DNA from: Prosthecobacter sp.
Lineage (GTDB): Bacteria; Verrucomicrobiota; Verrucomicrobiia; Verrucomicrobiales; Verrucomicrobiaceae
Reading direction: 5' to 3'
DNA length: 64,000 bases
Assembly (NCBI GenBank): GCA_021733925.1
Contig: JAIPJY010000001.1
Location: forward strand, 1 to 64,000
Made by a program: the position numbers and the translations under genes. Below, piece by piece: positions 10,477-18,148 of this stretch; within the stretch, counting starts at the first letter, position 1, and the number at the start of each line of letters is the position of its first letter. Under the pieces are notes generated by a model, which was not told the DNA's origin, searched no databases, and worked only from the letters and a program-made list of their open reading frames with translations.

Positions 10477-13125
10477 ATGATGATTCTCCGCAAGCTTTGC
10501 TTTCTTCTTTCCCTGCTCACCGCCTGTGCCTGTGCCGCCGAGCCATTAGGCCAGCGCCACCACACCTGGCAGGGCATTCCCGGACTCGAACGCACCACCA
10601 ATGGCCGCGTGTTTTCCTCATGGTTCACCGGCGGCCCCAAGGAGCCGTCACCAGACAACATCGTCTTGCTGTGCTACAGCGATGATCAGGCAAAAACCTT
10701 CACGCCTCCTCAAGTCATGGCTGAGCCCTCCAACGGCACCCGCTGCTTTGACCCCACCCTGTGGATCGATCCCAAGGGCCGTCTCTGGTACATCTTCAAT
10801 CGCGGCAACAAAGACAGCGCCATGCACGACGTCCACGCACGCATCTGCGAAAATCCCGATGCCTCACCACCAGTCTTCGGCCCAGAGTTCCGCGTCGGCT
10901 TTGAAGGGCCATATGCCTTCCGCATGAACAAGCCCACCGTGCTTTCCACCGGTGAATGGATCATGCCCGTCACGCATGCCACCGAGCCAGTGCACGCCTG
11001 GTTCGACGGACCAAAGCAGCTTCAAGGCGTCGGCATCTCCACGGATGAAGGCAAGACTTGGAAACTCCACGGTGCCCTCAATGCCCCCGAGTGGGCGCTG
11101 GAGTGCATGATCACCGAACTCAAAGACGGCCGCCTCTGGCTGCTCACCCGCACCGGCGGCGGCTTCCTGTGGGAAAGCCATTCGTCAGACAAAGGCCGCA
11201 CCTGGACTGAGGCCAAAGCCAGCACCATCGCCAATCCAGGCTCACGCTTCTTCATCCGCCGCCTCGCCTCCGGCAACCTGTTGCTGGTGAACCATCACGG
11301 CTTCACCGGTCGCACGCGCAGCCACCTCTCCGCCCAACTCTCCACTGACGACGGCCTCACATGGAACGAAGGCCTCCTGCTGGATGAACGCAAAGGCGTT
11401 TCCTATCCCGACGGCGTGGAAGATCGCGATGGCCTCATCTGGATCACCTATGATCGCGATCGCCAAGGTGACGGCGACATCCTGCTCGCGAAATTTCGCG
11501 AAGAAGACGTCCTCGCTGGAAAAAATGCCTCCGGCGCAGTGAGCTTGCAGCAAACCATCAGCAAGCTCGACAAGCCCCAGCTCGTCCCCGCCAAGTGGGA
11601 CCCGGCGCTGGCGGGAGACATCGTCATGCAGCGCCTCGTCAACACCTCCGCCTCAAGGGTGAAGGGCTCCCATGATGCCGAATTCGTATGCATCGGCGAG
11701 AAGGCCTGCATCGTCACCGAATCCAATGATGTCAGGGCAGGGGAGAACGCAGGCTGGCCGGAGATCTACGCAACGCTGTCCATCATGAACCTCAAGACCC
11801 TCGCGCTGGAAAAAGTGATCGACTTTGCCAAGAGCGAGCAGCGTTTTGAAAACGAGACCCTGCCGGTGGGCGCATGCTTCGTGCCGCGCATCCTGCAGAA
11901 GGATGCAAACACCCTGCGCTGCTACTTCACCAGCGAAGACCCCGGCAAGCGCCAGTCGCAGATGTGGTATCGCGACTTCGATCTGAAGTCCGGCGACTTC
12001 TTGACCACGATCCACAAGGCAAAGCTGAAGACCGCAGCTGGCACCTTTGATTTTCAGCCACAGTATTTTCATGCCGACGCCGCAGCGCAAGGCTTTGCCA
12101 GAAAAGCCGCAGATTCAGCCTTCTTCATCTTTGATTCGTTCAAAAAGTTCGACGGCAAAACCTACGTCGCGCTGAACAACTTCAGCAGCAAACAGAACGC
12201 GCTGGCACTGGTGCACGAGGATCTCGTCACATTTGAAGTGCTCGGTCACTTCAACGAGCCGCAATCGGAGGCCTTGAGCGAGTCAGCCGTGAATCGCCTG
12301 CCCGACGGCACCTGGATGGCGATCTGCCGCAATGACAAGGGCAACTATCACTTCACCACCAGTGCCGACGGCAAAACGTGGAGCGTTGGCAAGCCCCTGC
12401 CCATCGTGCCGAATGGCGCGAACTCTAAGCCCACCTTCGACAAGTTCGGCGGCATCTATTATCTCGGCTGGCAGGAGTCCACCCGCATCCAGGGCGTGGG
12501 GCGTAGCGTCTTCAATGTGGATGTCTCGCGAGATGGCAAAACGTGGGAGCGCAAATACCGCTTCGAGACGCCGAAGTCCTTCCAATACCCCACCTTCCAC
12601 GAACACGCCGGTGTGATCTGGCTCGTCGTGACGCAGGGCGACAAAGACGCGAGCCGCAAGGAGCGCATCATGTTCGGAAAACTCGAAGACCTGGGCAAGT
12701 TCGAACCGCAGACAGATCAAAAACGCATCGTCTGGCCTGCGCCTTCGGAAGAGGCTGCAGTGATGAAGCCGGGCGTAAAGCTCTTTACAGACCGTGACTA
12801 TGTCATCGAGGCCATGTTCGATCAGGTCAGCGGTCTGCCGTTTCTCCGCACGAGCATTGAAAAGAGCAACGTGCAGGTCACCAAACCGGGTACGCTTTAC
12901 GCACTCTCACCTTCGCCTCGCCCCCATGCCGCAAGTCAGGAGACTGCGCTCCAAAGCGCCGGTTTCACCAAGGTGGACGCGCCCGAGGTGCAGCTTTTTC
13001 CCGGCGAGATCAATCGCGTGAGCTTGTATCGCAAAGAGGTCAAGGCGGGTGAACAACTGCATTTCAAGAAGCTGGTGCTGCTGATCAGCGGTGCCGGGGC
13101 GGCAATGCGCGCAATCCATCCTTGA
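10477..13125 (+). CDS. Secreted long sialidase/BNR-repeat protein
   Basis: 882 residues from ATG 10477, chosen because it opens a signal peptide (MMILRKLCFLLSLLTACACA); the frame continues upstream without a signal. The first half (about residues 25-385) is a sialidase-like propeller with Asp-box-like segments STDEGKTWKLHG, SDKGRTWTEAK and STDDGLTWNEG. The second half (about 400-880) contains a further set (SADGKTWSVGK, SRDGKTWERKY), so the protein appears to carry two propellers in tandem. The cysteine near the signal end (ACACAAEP) could alternatively be lipidated. It probably acts on exported or environmental glycans. Specificity is unknown. Confidence 0.8.
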   Translation: MMILRKLCFLLSLLTACACAAEPLGQRHHTWQGIPGLERTTNGRVFSSWFTGGPKEPSPDNIVLLCYSDDQAKTFTPPQVMAEPSNGTRCFDPTLWIDPKGRLWYIFNRGNKDSAMHDVHARICENPDASPPVFGPEFRVGFEGPYAFRMNKPTVLSTGEWIMPVTHATEPVHAWFDGPKQLQGVGISTDEGKTWKLHGALNAPEWALECMITELKDGRLWLLTRTGGGFLWESHSSDKGRTWTEAKASTIANPGSRFFIRRLASGNLLLVNHHGFTGRTRSHLSAQLSTDDGLTWNEGLLLDERKGVSYPDGVEDRDGLIWITYDRDRQGDGDILLAKFREEDVLAGKNASGAVSLQQTISKLDKPQLVPAKWDPALAGDIVMQRLVNTSASRVKGSHDAEFVCIGEKACIVTESNDVRAGENAGWPEIYATLSIMNLKTLALEKVIDFAKSEQRFENETLPVGACFVPRILQKDANTLRCYFTSEDPGKRQSQMWYRDFDLKSGDFLTTIHKAKLKTAAGTFDFQPQYFHADAAAQGFARKAADSAFFIFDSFKKFDGKTYVALNNFSSKQNALALVHEDLVTFEVLGHFNEPQSEALSESAVNRLPDGTWMAICRNDKGNYHFTTSADGKTWSVGKPLPIVPNGANSKPTFDKFGGIYYLGWQESTRIQGVGRSVFNVDVSRDGKTWERKYRFETPKSFQYPTFHEHAGVIWLVVTQGDKDASRKERIMFGKLEDLGKFEPQTDQKRIVWPAPSEEAAVMKPGVKLFTDRDYVIEAMFDQVSGLPFLRTSIEKSNVQVTKPGTLYALSPSPRPHAASQETALQSAGFTKVDAPEVQLFPGEINRVSLYRKEVKAGEQLHFKKLVLLISGAGAAMRAIHP

Positions 13126-13156
13126 TCACACCCTCTCCTGCTTGGTATCACCAAAT

Positions 13157-14089
13157 ATGACCCGCTTCTTCAACTGGTTTAACAATCTCTATCCCGTGTG
13201 GCTCGTCAGCCTCGCGGTCATCGCATTCTACAAGCCGCAGACCATGCTGTGGTTCGACAAACCGTGGATCTTCTGGTCACTCGCGGCCTCCATGCTCGGC
13301 ATGGGACTCACCCTGAGCCTTGCTGACTTCAAGGCCATCGCACGCATGCCCGGCTGTGTGGCTCTGGGCTTCGCCGCGCAGTACACCGTCATGCCTCTCA
13401 TCGGCTGGCTGATTGCCACCGTGCTGAAACTCGATCCCGGACTCGCAGTGGGCATCATCCTCGTGGCGAGCTGTCCCGGCGGCATGGCATCCAACATGAT
13501 CAGCTACCTCGCTCGCGCGAACGTCGCTCTCTCCGTGGTTCTCACCATGGTTTCGACCTTGCTGGCCTTCTTTTTCACCCCCATGTGGACCAGTGTGCTG
13601 GCCGGAAAATATGTGCCTGTAGATGCCTGGGGTCTGTGCCTGTCTGCGTTGCAGCTCACCGTTGCACCCGTCGTGCTCGGTGTGCTCATTCGCTGGAAGC
13701 TGCCTCGCACCGCCGACAAAATTGGAGCCTGTGGCCCTACTGTGGCCGTGCTGGCCTTCACGCTGGTGAGCGGCGGCATTGTGGCCGCCAGCGCCGAGGC
13801 CATCGCCTCCAACTTCGGCCGTCTCGCTCTCGCCGCTTTCCTGCTGCATGTCGTCGGATTCGTGGTCGGTTACATCATCCCCAAAGTGCTGCGTTATCCC
13901 GAATCCATCGCCCGCACGGTGAGCATCGAGGTGGGTATGCAAAACGGCGGCATGGCAGCCGCACTCGCCCGTGAGCATTTCCCCACCATGCCACTCGCCG
14001 CCGCCGCCTCGGTCTTCAGCGGTGTGATGCAAAACATCGTCGGCGGTTTCATTGCCTCCTGGTGGAAGCGCCGCAAGCCGGAGTCATAA
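13157..14089 (+). CDS. Bile acid:sodium symporter family (BASS) transporter
   Basis: 310 residues from ATG 13157. It is very hydrophobic, with roughly nine or ten membrane helices. The family core segments are present: VASCPGGMASNMISYLARANVALSV-type sequence around residues 105-130 and the late EVGMQNGGMAAALA motif. This family moves organic anions such as bile acids, pantoate or other carboxylates with sodium. The start two codon-lengths upstream of a hydrophobic segment (MTRFFNWFNNLYPVW) fits the family N-terminus. It ends two bases before the next gene, so the two are probably cotranscribed. Confidence 0.9.
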   Translation: MTRFFNWFNNLYPVWLVSLAVIAFYKPQTMLWFDKPWIFWSLAASMLGMGLTLSLADFKAIARMPGCVALGFAAQYTVMPLIGWLIATVLKLDPGLAVGIILVASCPGGMASNMISYLARANVALSVVLTMVSTLLAFFFTPMWTSVLAGKYVPVDAWGLCLSALQLTVAPVVLGVLIRWKLPRTADKIGACGPTVAVLAFTLVSGGIVAASAEAIASNFGRLALAAFLLHVVGFVVGYIIPKVLRYPESIARTVSIEVGMQNGGMAAALAREHFPTMPLAAAASVFSGVMQNIVGGFIASWWKRRKPES

Positions 14090-14091
14090 TC

Positions 14092-15147
14092 ATGAGCCGA
14101 CGCGACATCTACTACTGGAAATGCGATCGTCCTGCGGCCTTTCATGGCACTCAGACGCGTGGCGAAGCGGATGCGGAAATCGAGCAGCAGCTTGGCGAGG
14201 CTTTGCGGCGGCACTTCGTCACGCAGGTCGTTGAGCTTCACACAGGCATCGGTCAGGGCAATCACCTCACCTGGAATGCCAGGGTGGCCGGACAGCCGAT
14301 GTTCATCCGCGTCGAAAACGGTCCTGAAAAGGACGGTCAGCTTGCCGTGGAGTCGGCGTTGCTTGGGCGTGTGAGTGAGGCGGGAGTGATCACGCCGCGA
14401 GTTTATGCCTGCGATGCCACGCGCTCCCGTGTCCCCTTCGCCTGGCAGGCGCTTGAGCACATCTCTGCGCCTGATCTCAATCACTGGTTCAAGCAAGGCC
14501 GTCTTGATGTCCCACGCATCGCCTTCGACATTGGCTCTGCCGTGGCGCAGTGGCAGCAGATCACGCTGCCGGGTTTTGGCATCTTGGATGAATCCATGAA
14601 GGGCTATCACGCCACTTACGCCGACTACTTCCACCTTCGGCTCGATCAACATCTGGCCTTCCTCGTCACCCGCAGCTTTCTCACTCAGCCACAGAGCGAT
14701 GAAATCCTCGCCGAAATCGAGAATCACCGTTCCTTGCTCCAGCTAGACTCCGGCTGCTTCGTCCACAAAGACCTCGCCCTCTGGAACATCCTCGGCAGCG
14801 AGAGCAAGATCGACGCTTTCATCGACTTCGACGACGCCATCAGCGGCGATCCCATGGACGACCTCTCGCTCCTCGCCTGCTTTCATGACGATGCGTTTCT
14901 ACGTCGAGCCTTCGAAGGCTATCAAAGCACCCTCACCTTCCCTTCAGAACATCTGCGCCGCTTCTGGCTTCATCTGCTGCGCAACATGATCGTTAAAGCC
15001 GTGATCCGCGTCGGCGCAGGTTACTTCGACCGTGACGACGGCTTCTTCCTCATCTCATCCGGCACCTCCGGCCAGTCCCTGCGCGACTTCACCCTCAAAA
15101 AGCTCTTCCACGCTCTTCACTGCCTGAGATCCAACGCGCCAATGTAG
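14092..15147 (+). CDS. Aminoglycoside phosphotransferase-like kinase
   Basis: 351 residues. The catalytic loop of the APH/choline-kinase fold is clear: HKDLALWN, with His225, Asp227 and Asn232. The metal-binding IDFDDA follows at Asp245. The N-lobe is divergent, with no obvious glycine-rich loop. Such enzymes phosphorylate small molecules (sugars, choline, drugs); the substrate here is not predictable, and calling it a resistance gene would be unfounded. It starts two bases after the BASS transporter stop, so it may phosphorylate what that transporter brings in. Its own stop codon lies within the first REP repeat of the RAYT locus. Confidence 0.8.
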   Translation: MSRRDIYYWKCDRPAAFHGTQTRGEADAEIEQQLGEALRRHFVTQVVELHTGIGQGNHLTWNARVAGQPMFIRVENGPEKDGQLAVESALLGRVSEAGVITPRVYACDATRSRVPFAWQALEHISAPDLNHWFKQGRLDVPRIAFDIGSAVAQWQQITLPGFGILDESMKGYHATYADYFHLRLDQHLAFLVTRSFLTQPQSDEILAEIENHRSLLQLDSGCFVHKDLALWNILGSESKIDAFIDFDDAISGDPMDDLSLLACFHDDAFLRRAFEGYQSTLTFPSEHLRRFWLHLLRNMIVKAVIRVGAGYFDRDDGFFLISSGTSGQSLRDFTLKKLFHALHCLRSNAPM

Positions 15148-15201
15148 CGCGGTATTCCGATACCGCGACCGCTCCGCCGCGGCACAAAACTCCGCACTAC
15201 A
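15143..15201. repeat. Inverted REP pair on the 3' side of the RAYT gene
   Basis: TGTAGCGCGG at 15143-15152 is matched by CCGCACTACA at 15192-15201 in inverted orientation. Inside is a perfect hairpin at 15148-15167: an 8-bp stem CGCGGTAT / ATACCGCG with loop TCCG, then a second GC-rich palindrome, GCCGCGGC (15176-15183). The element overlaps the stop codon of the upstream kinase-like gene. It pairs with the related element at 15957-16018, and the two enclose the RAYT gene. Confidence 0.8.
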
Positions 15202-15949
15202 ACAAAGCGTCCATCCACTCCGCTCGGTGCAGATGAAACTCACCGGCATGCAAATGCCTCGGGTTCCTCGCAATGTAATCCCGAGTTCTAAGCAATTCGG
15301 CAAGGTCACGAATAACTCGGTCAAAAGACTCCGGCTGCCAGACATGTCCGGCTCGTTTCACCAGTTGCGTATGAAGATTTTCTACCTGCATCAGACGTGT
15401 AGCGGTAAATCGTTTCACCGAATACAACCACTCCTCCAGTTGAACACCTGCAAACGGTTGCGCAACCACATGAACATGATTGGGCATGATCACGAAGTCA
15501 CCCACCCACAAACGCCGTCCATGGAAGAAGCGCAGTGAATCAGCTACCACAGTTTGGGCTTCCTGCTGCCTCAGTGCGCAGCAGCCGTGGCATTGATCGA
15601 GTTCAAGAAAAAATTGTTGTGCCATCTCACGTTGAAAATCTGCGCGTGCGACGGGGTCGAGACTTGACACTGCCTGCTGAAAGCGTTCGGGCTCGCTTCG
15701 CTGCCAGTGAATGTCGATGTCGTGTTGAAACAGCCATTGAGACTCGTCCTGCTTCCAGCGCAGAATCACTTCAGAAGGAAGAGAATCGGCCAGACGAAAG
15801 GTAACGAAATAGGTGGCTCCAATCAACCGCCAGTGAGGCAGATTGCGTTCATATCCAGGGACCAGCCAAAAATCTTCCTTATCCTCAAAAGCGGTAAACA
15901 CCGGAATTTCCGGGATTCGGACAGGCGGCGATAACGGTTGGTGCGGCAT
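15197..15949 (-). CDS. REP-associated tyrosine transposase (RAYT, Y1 family)
   Basis: A 250-residue single-strand DNA transposase of the IS200/IS605-like Y1 superfamily. YFVTFRLADSLP matches the family's first beta strand, and VIMPNHVHVVAQPF carries the HUH metal-binding histidines. YSVKRFTATRLM and YIARNPRHLHAG match the later helices. It starts at ATG 15949 (minus strand). RAYTs are usually single-copy, domesticated and thought to spread REP hairpins. Here both flanks carry inverted REP pairs that share TGTAGC ends with each other, strong contextual support. No inverted-repeat insertion-sequence ends or target duplication are seen. Confidence 0.88.
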   Translation of the reverse strand: MPHQPLSPPVRIPEIPVFTAFEDKEDFWLVPGYERNLPHWRLIGATYFVTFRLADSLPSEVILRWKQDESQWLFQHDIDIHWQRSEPERFQQAVSSLDPVARADFQREMAQQFFLELDQCHGCCALRQQEAQTVVADSLRFFHGRRLWVGDFVIMPNHVHVVAQPFAGVQLEEWLYSVKRFTATRLMQVENLHTQLVKRAGHVWQPESFDRVIRDLAELLRTRDYIARNPRHLHAGEFHLHRAEWMDALL

Positions 15950-15956
15950 GGCGGCG

Positions 15957-16018
15957 TTGTAGCGCGGAATTCCGATTCCGCGATGGCGTTTTCTCGGTAT
16001 CAGAATACCGAGCTACAA
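15957..16018. repeat. Inverted REP pair on the 5' side of the RAYT gene
   Basis: TTGTAGC (15957-15963) and GCTACAA (16012-16018) are perfect terminal inverted repeats. Between them are two hairpins: CGCGGAAT / ATTCCGCG with loop TCCG (15963-15982), and CTCGGTAT / ATACCGAG with loop CAGA (15993-16012). Compared with the other side of the gene the stem bases change in pairs (TAT/ATA to AAT/ATT), so structure is kept while sequence drifts. The element sits in the leader of the aldolase gene at 16026 as well as upstream of the transposase. Confidence 0.82.
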
Positions 16019-16025
16019 CCAATCC

Positions 16026-16739
16026 ATGAAATCTCACATCGGCACCTTTCTCTCCATCGGCTCACCCGCAGTCACTGAACTCGCCGCCGAGTGCGGCTTC
16101 GACTGGGTTTTGATCGACCTCGAGCACGGCTGCGAATCCGAGGCTGCCCTGCCAAATCAACTGCGCGCCCTGCGTGGCAGCAACACCCTCGCTATTGTGC
16201 GAGTGAGTGCGCCACATCCAGATCTGATCGCCCGCGTACTCGACTGGGGCGCACACGGCATCATGGTGCCCCATGTGAACACCGTGGCGGAGGCGCGCCA
16301 CTGCGTGGATGCCGCGTATTATCCTCCGCAGGGCCATCGCGGCGTCTCACGCACCGTGCGTGCCTATGGCTATGGTATGCGTCTTCCAGACGGCGCAATG
16401 CCCAAGCCCATCATCCTCGCCCAGATAGAAACCGCCGAAGCAGTGGCGAATGCCGATCAAATCGCCGCCGTGGAGGGCATCGACGCGCTGTTCATCGGCC
16501 CCGCCGATTTGTCCTTCGACCTCAAGGCGCAGCAGTCACCCCACAGCTATGACGACTGCGTCAACAGCATCGTCAAAGCGGCCAAAGATCATGGCAAAGG
16601 CTGCGGCATCCTCGTGCGCCATGCTGATGACAAGGAAAAGCTCAAAGCCCTGGGCTTCACCTGGATCGCCATGGATTCCGACCTCTCGTTGGTGCGCGAG
16701 GGCTTCAAACGCAATCTCGCTGCAGCGCGTGCATGGTAA
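16026..16739 (+). CDS. HpcH/HpaI-family class II aldolase
   Basis: 237 residues, the usual length for metal-dependent HpaI-type aldolases, which cleave 2-keto-3-deoxy or 4-hydroxy-2-oxo acids to pyruvate and an aldehyde. The motif LIDLEHG near residues 29-35 holds the catalytic histidine (His34). AHGIMVPHVNT, QIETAEAVAN and FIGPADLSFDL give the substrate- and metal-binding Glu and Asp. A conserved arginine is in RVSAPHPDL. Substrate range is broad in this family and cannot be fixed. It starts six bases after the RAYT-flanking REP pair. A YlbF-like gene follows. Confidence 0.9.
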   Translation: MKSHIGTFLSIGSPAVTELAAECGFDWVLIDLEHGCESEAALPNQLRALRGSNTLAIVRVSAPHPDLIARVLDWGAHGIMVPHVNTVAEARHCVDAAYYPPQGHRGVSRTVRAYGYGMRLPDGAMPKPIILAQIETAEAVANADQIAAVEGIDALFIGPADLSFDLKAQQSPHSYDDCVNSIVKAAKDHGKGCGILVRHADDKEKLKALGFTWIAMDSDLSLVREGFKRNLAAARAW

Positions 16740-16792
16740 ATAGTCCGACTTTTCCCTTTGAATCGGCCATTCCGGCCTAACTTCGCAACCCC

Positions 16793-17194
16793 ATGAACGC
16801 GTCCCCCCAAATCAAATCCAAGATCGTCGAACTGTGCGAAACCCTCGTGGCCGACAGCGAAGTGAAAACTGCCCGCGAAAAAGCGGAAGCCTTCCTCGCC
16901 AATGAATCGGCAGTGTCACTCTACCGTGAAATGGCCACACTCGGCCGCGCCTTGCACCAGAAACAGCACAACGGCGAAGAACCCACCGGCGATGAAGTCT
17001 CCCGCTTCACCGAACTGCAGGACCAGTGCGATGCCAACACCGCCATCCTCAGCTTCATCGAAGCCCAGGACGTGCTGCGCGGCATCGCCGAAGTGGTGAC
17101 CAGCTTCGTCGGCAAAAGCCTCGAACGCGGTGAAGTCCCTGCCGAAGCAGAAGTCTTCTCCAAGGGCTGTGGCGAAGGCTGCGGCTGCCACTAA
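16793..17194 (+). CDS. YlbF/YmcA-family protein with Cys-rich tail
   Basis: 133 residues, mostly alpha-helical. It has the YlbF-like core (LCETLVADSEVKTAREKAEAF, then a long helix to SFIEAQDVLRGIAEVV). In Bacillus, YlbF works with YmcA and YaaT as a complex that affects RNase Y and carries iron-sulfur clusters. The unusual part here is the end, GCGEGCGCH: three cysteines and a terminal histidine that look metal-binding. The neighbours (aldolase upstream, hydrolase 12 bases downstream) give no functional hint. Family call is good; role in this organism is inference. Confidence 0.72.
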   Translation: MNASPQIKSKIVELCETLVADSEVKTAREKAEAFLANESAVSLYREMATLGRALHQKQHNGEEPTGDEVSRFTELQDQCDANTAILSFIEAQDVLRGIAEVVTSFVGKSLERGEVPAEAEVFSKGCGEGCGCH

Positions 17195-17206
17195 TCACAG
17201 AGCCAG

Positions 17207-18112
17207 ATGAAAGCGTTCGCTCTGATCGCCGCGCTGCTGTTTTGCGTCTCGTCCTTCGCGGGCGAGGCTAAAACGGTCAAGCTCCTCACCATCGGCAACA
17301 GCTTCTCCGCCAATGCCACGCACTACCTCGGCGATCTGGCGAAAGCAGGCGGGCACACGCTAATCCATCAGCCCCTAGTCATCGGCGGCGCCTCCTTCCA
17401 GGTGCACGCCGAAAAAGCCCAGAAGCATGAAGCCTATCCCAAGGACAAAGCCGGTCTCTACACCAATGGCCGTGGCTTGAAGGAAAACCTCGAACTGCAA
17501 AAGTGGGACTACGTCACCATCCAGCAGGCCAGCATCAAGAGCCACGACTTCGCCACGTATCAGCCCTATGCCGGCTGGCTGCACGATTACATCTCCAAAC
17601 ACGCGCCACAGGCGAAGCTCTTGGTGCATGAAACCTGGGAGTACCGCAAAGACGATCCACGTTTCATCAAACCGGGCGAACCCCAGTCGCAGGAAGAAAT
17701 GTACACCGGCCTGCGCTCCGCTTACGACAAAATCGCCGCAGAATTCAATGCCCGTATCATCCCAACCGGCGACGCCTTCCATCTCGCCGACACCGATCCG
17801 AGCTGGGCCTATCAAACCGACACCACCTTCAATCCCAAGGCCGCCAAACAGCCCGAATTGCCGAATCAGACACACTCACTGCACGTCGGCTGGCGCTGGG
17901 CCAAGCCCAAAAACGGCGGCAAAATAGCGCTCAGCATGGACGGCCATCACGCCAACATGGCCGGCGAATACCTCGGTGCCTGCGTCTGGTACGAAGTCCT
18001 CTTTGGCGAAAGCGCCGTGGGCAACACCTTCGCACCCAAAGGCCTCGATCCCAAAGATGCCCGATTTTTGCAAGAAACTGCACATCGGGCTGTGGTCGCG
18101 CGGATAAAATAA
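17207..18112 (+). CDS. Secreted SGNH-fold hydrolase (DUF4886-like)
   Basis: 301 residues with a signal peptide (MKAFALIAALLFCVSSFA). The SGNH block I motif is TIGNSFSANA, with nucleophile Ser32. The block V equivalent is SMDGHHANMAGEY near the C-terminus, supplying the catalytic Asp and His. VTIQQASIKS and LVHETWEYRKDDPRF match DUF4886 internal segments. SGNH enzymes of this kind deacetylate or de-esterify carbohydrates and are common in polysaccharide-degradation loci. It lies 12 bases after the YlbF-like gene and opens a run of secreted proteins that continues to 25445. Confidence 0.8.
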   Translation: MKAFALIAALLFCVSSFAGEAKTVKLLTIGNSFSANATHYLGDLAKAGGHTLIHQPLVIGGASFQVHAEKAQKHEAYPKDKAGLYTNGRGLKENLELQKWDYVTIQQASIKSHDFATYQPYAGWLHDYISKHAPQAKLLVHETWEYRKDDPRFIKPGEPQSQEEMYTGLRSAYDKIAAEFNARIIPTGDAFHLADTDPSWAYQTDTTFNPKAAKQPELPNQTHSLHVGWRWAKPKNGGKIALSMDGHHANMAGEYLGACVWYEVLFGESAVGNTFAPKGLDPKDARFLQETAHRAVVARIK

Positions 18113-18148
18113 TGTCCAAAATGAGCAGATGGTGTTCTTGTGAATGCC

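Noticed and set aside
14092-15147. Aminoglycoside resistance gene
   Set aside because: The kinase loop alone does not identify the substrate, and the N-lobe is divergent. The gene is coupled to an organic-anion transporter, so a metabolic kinase is more likely.
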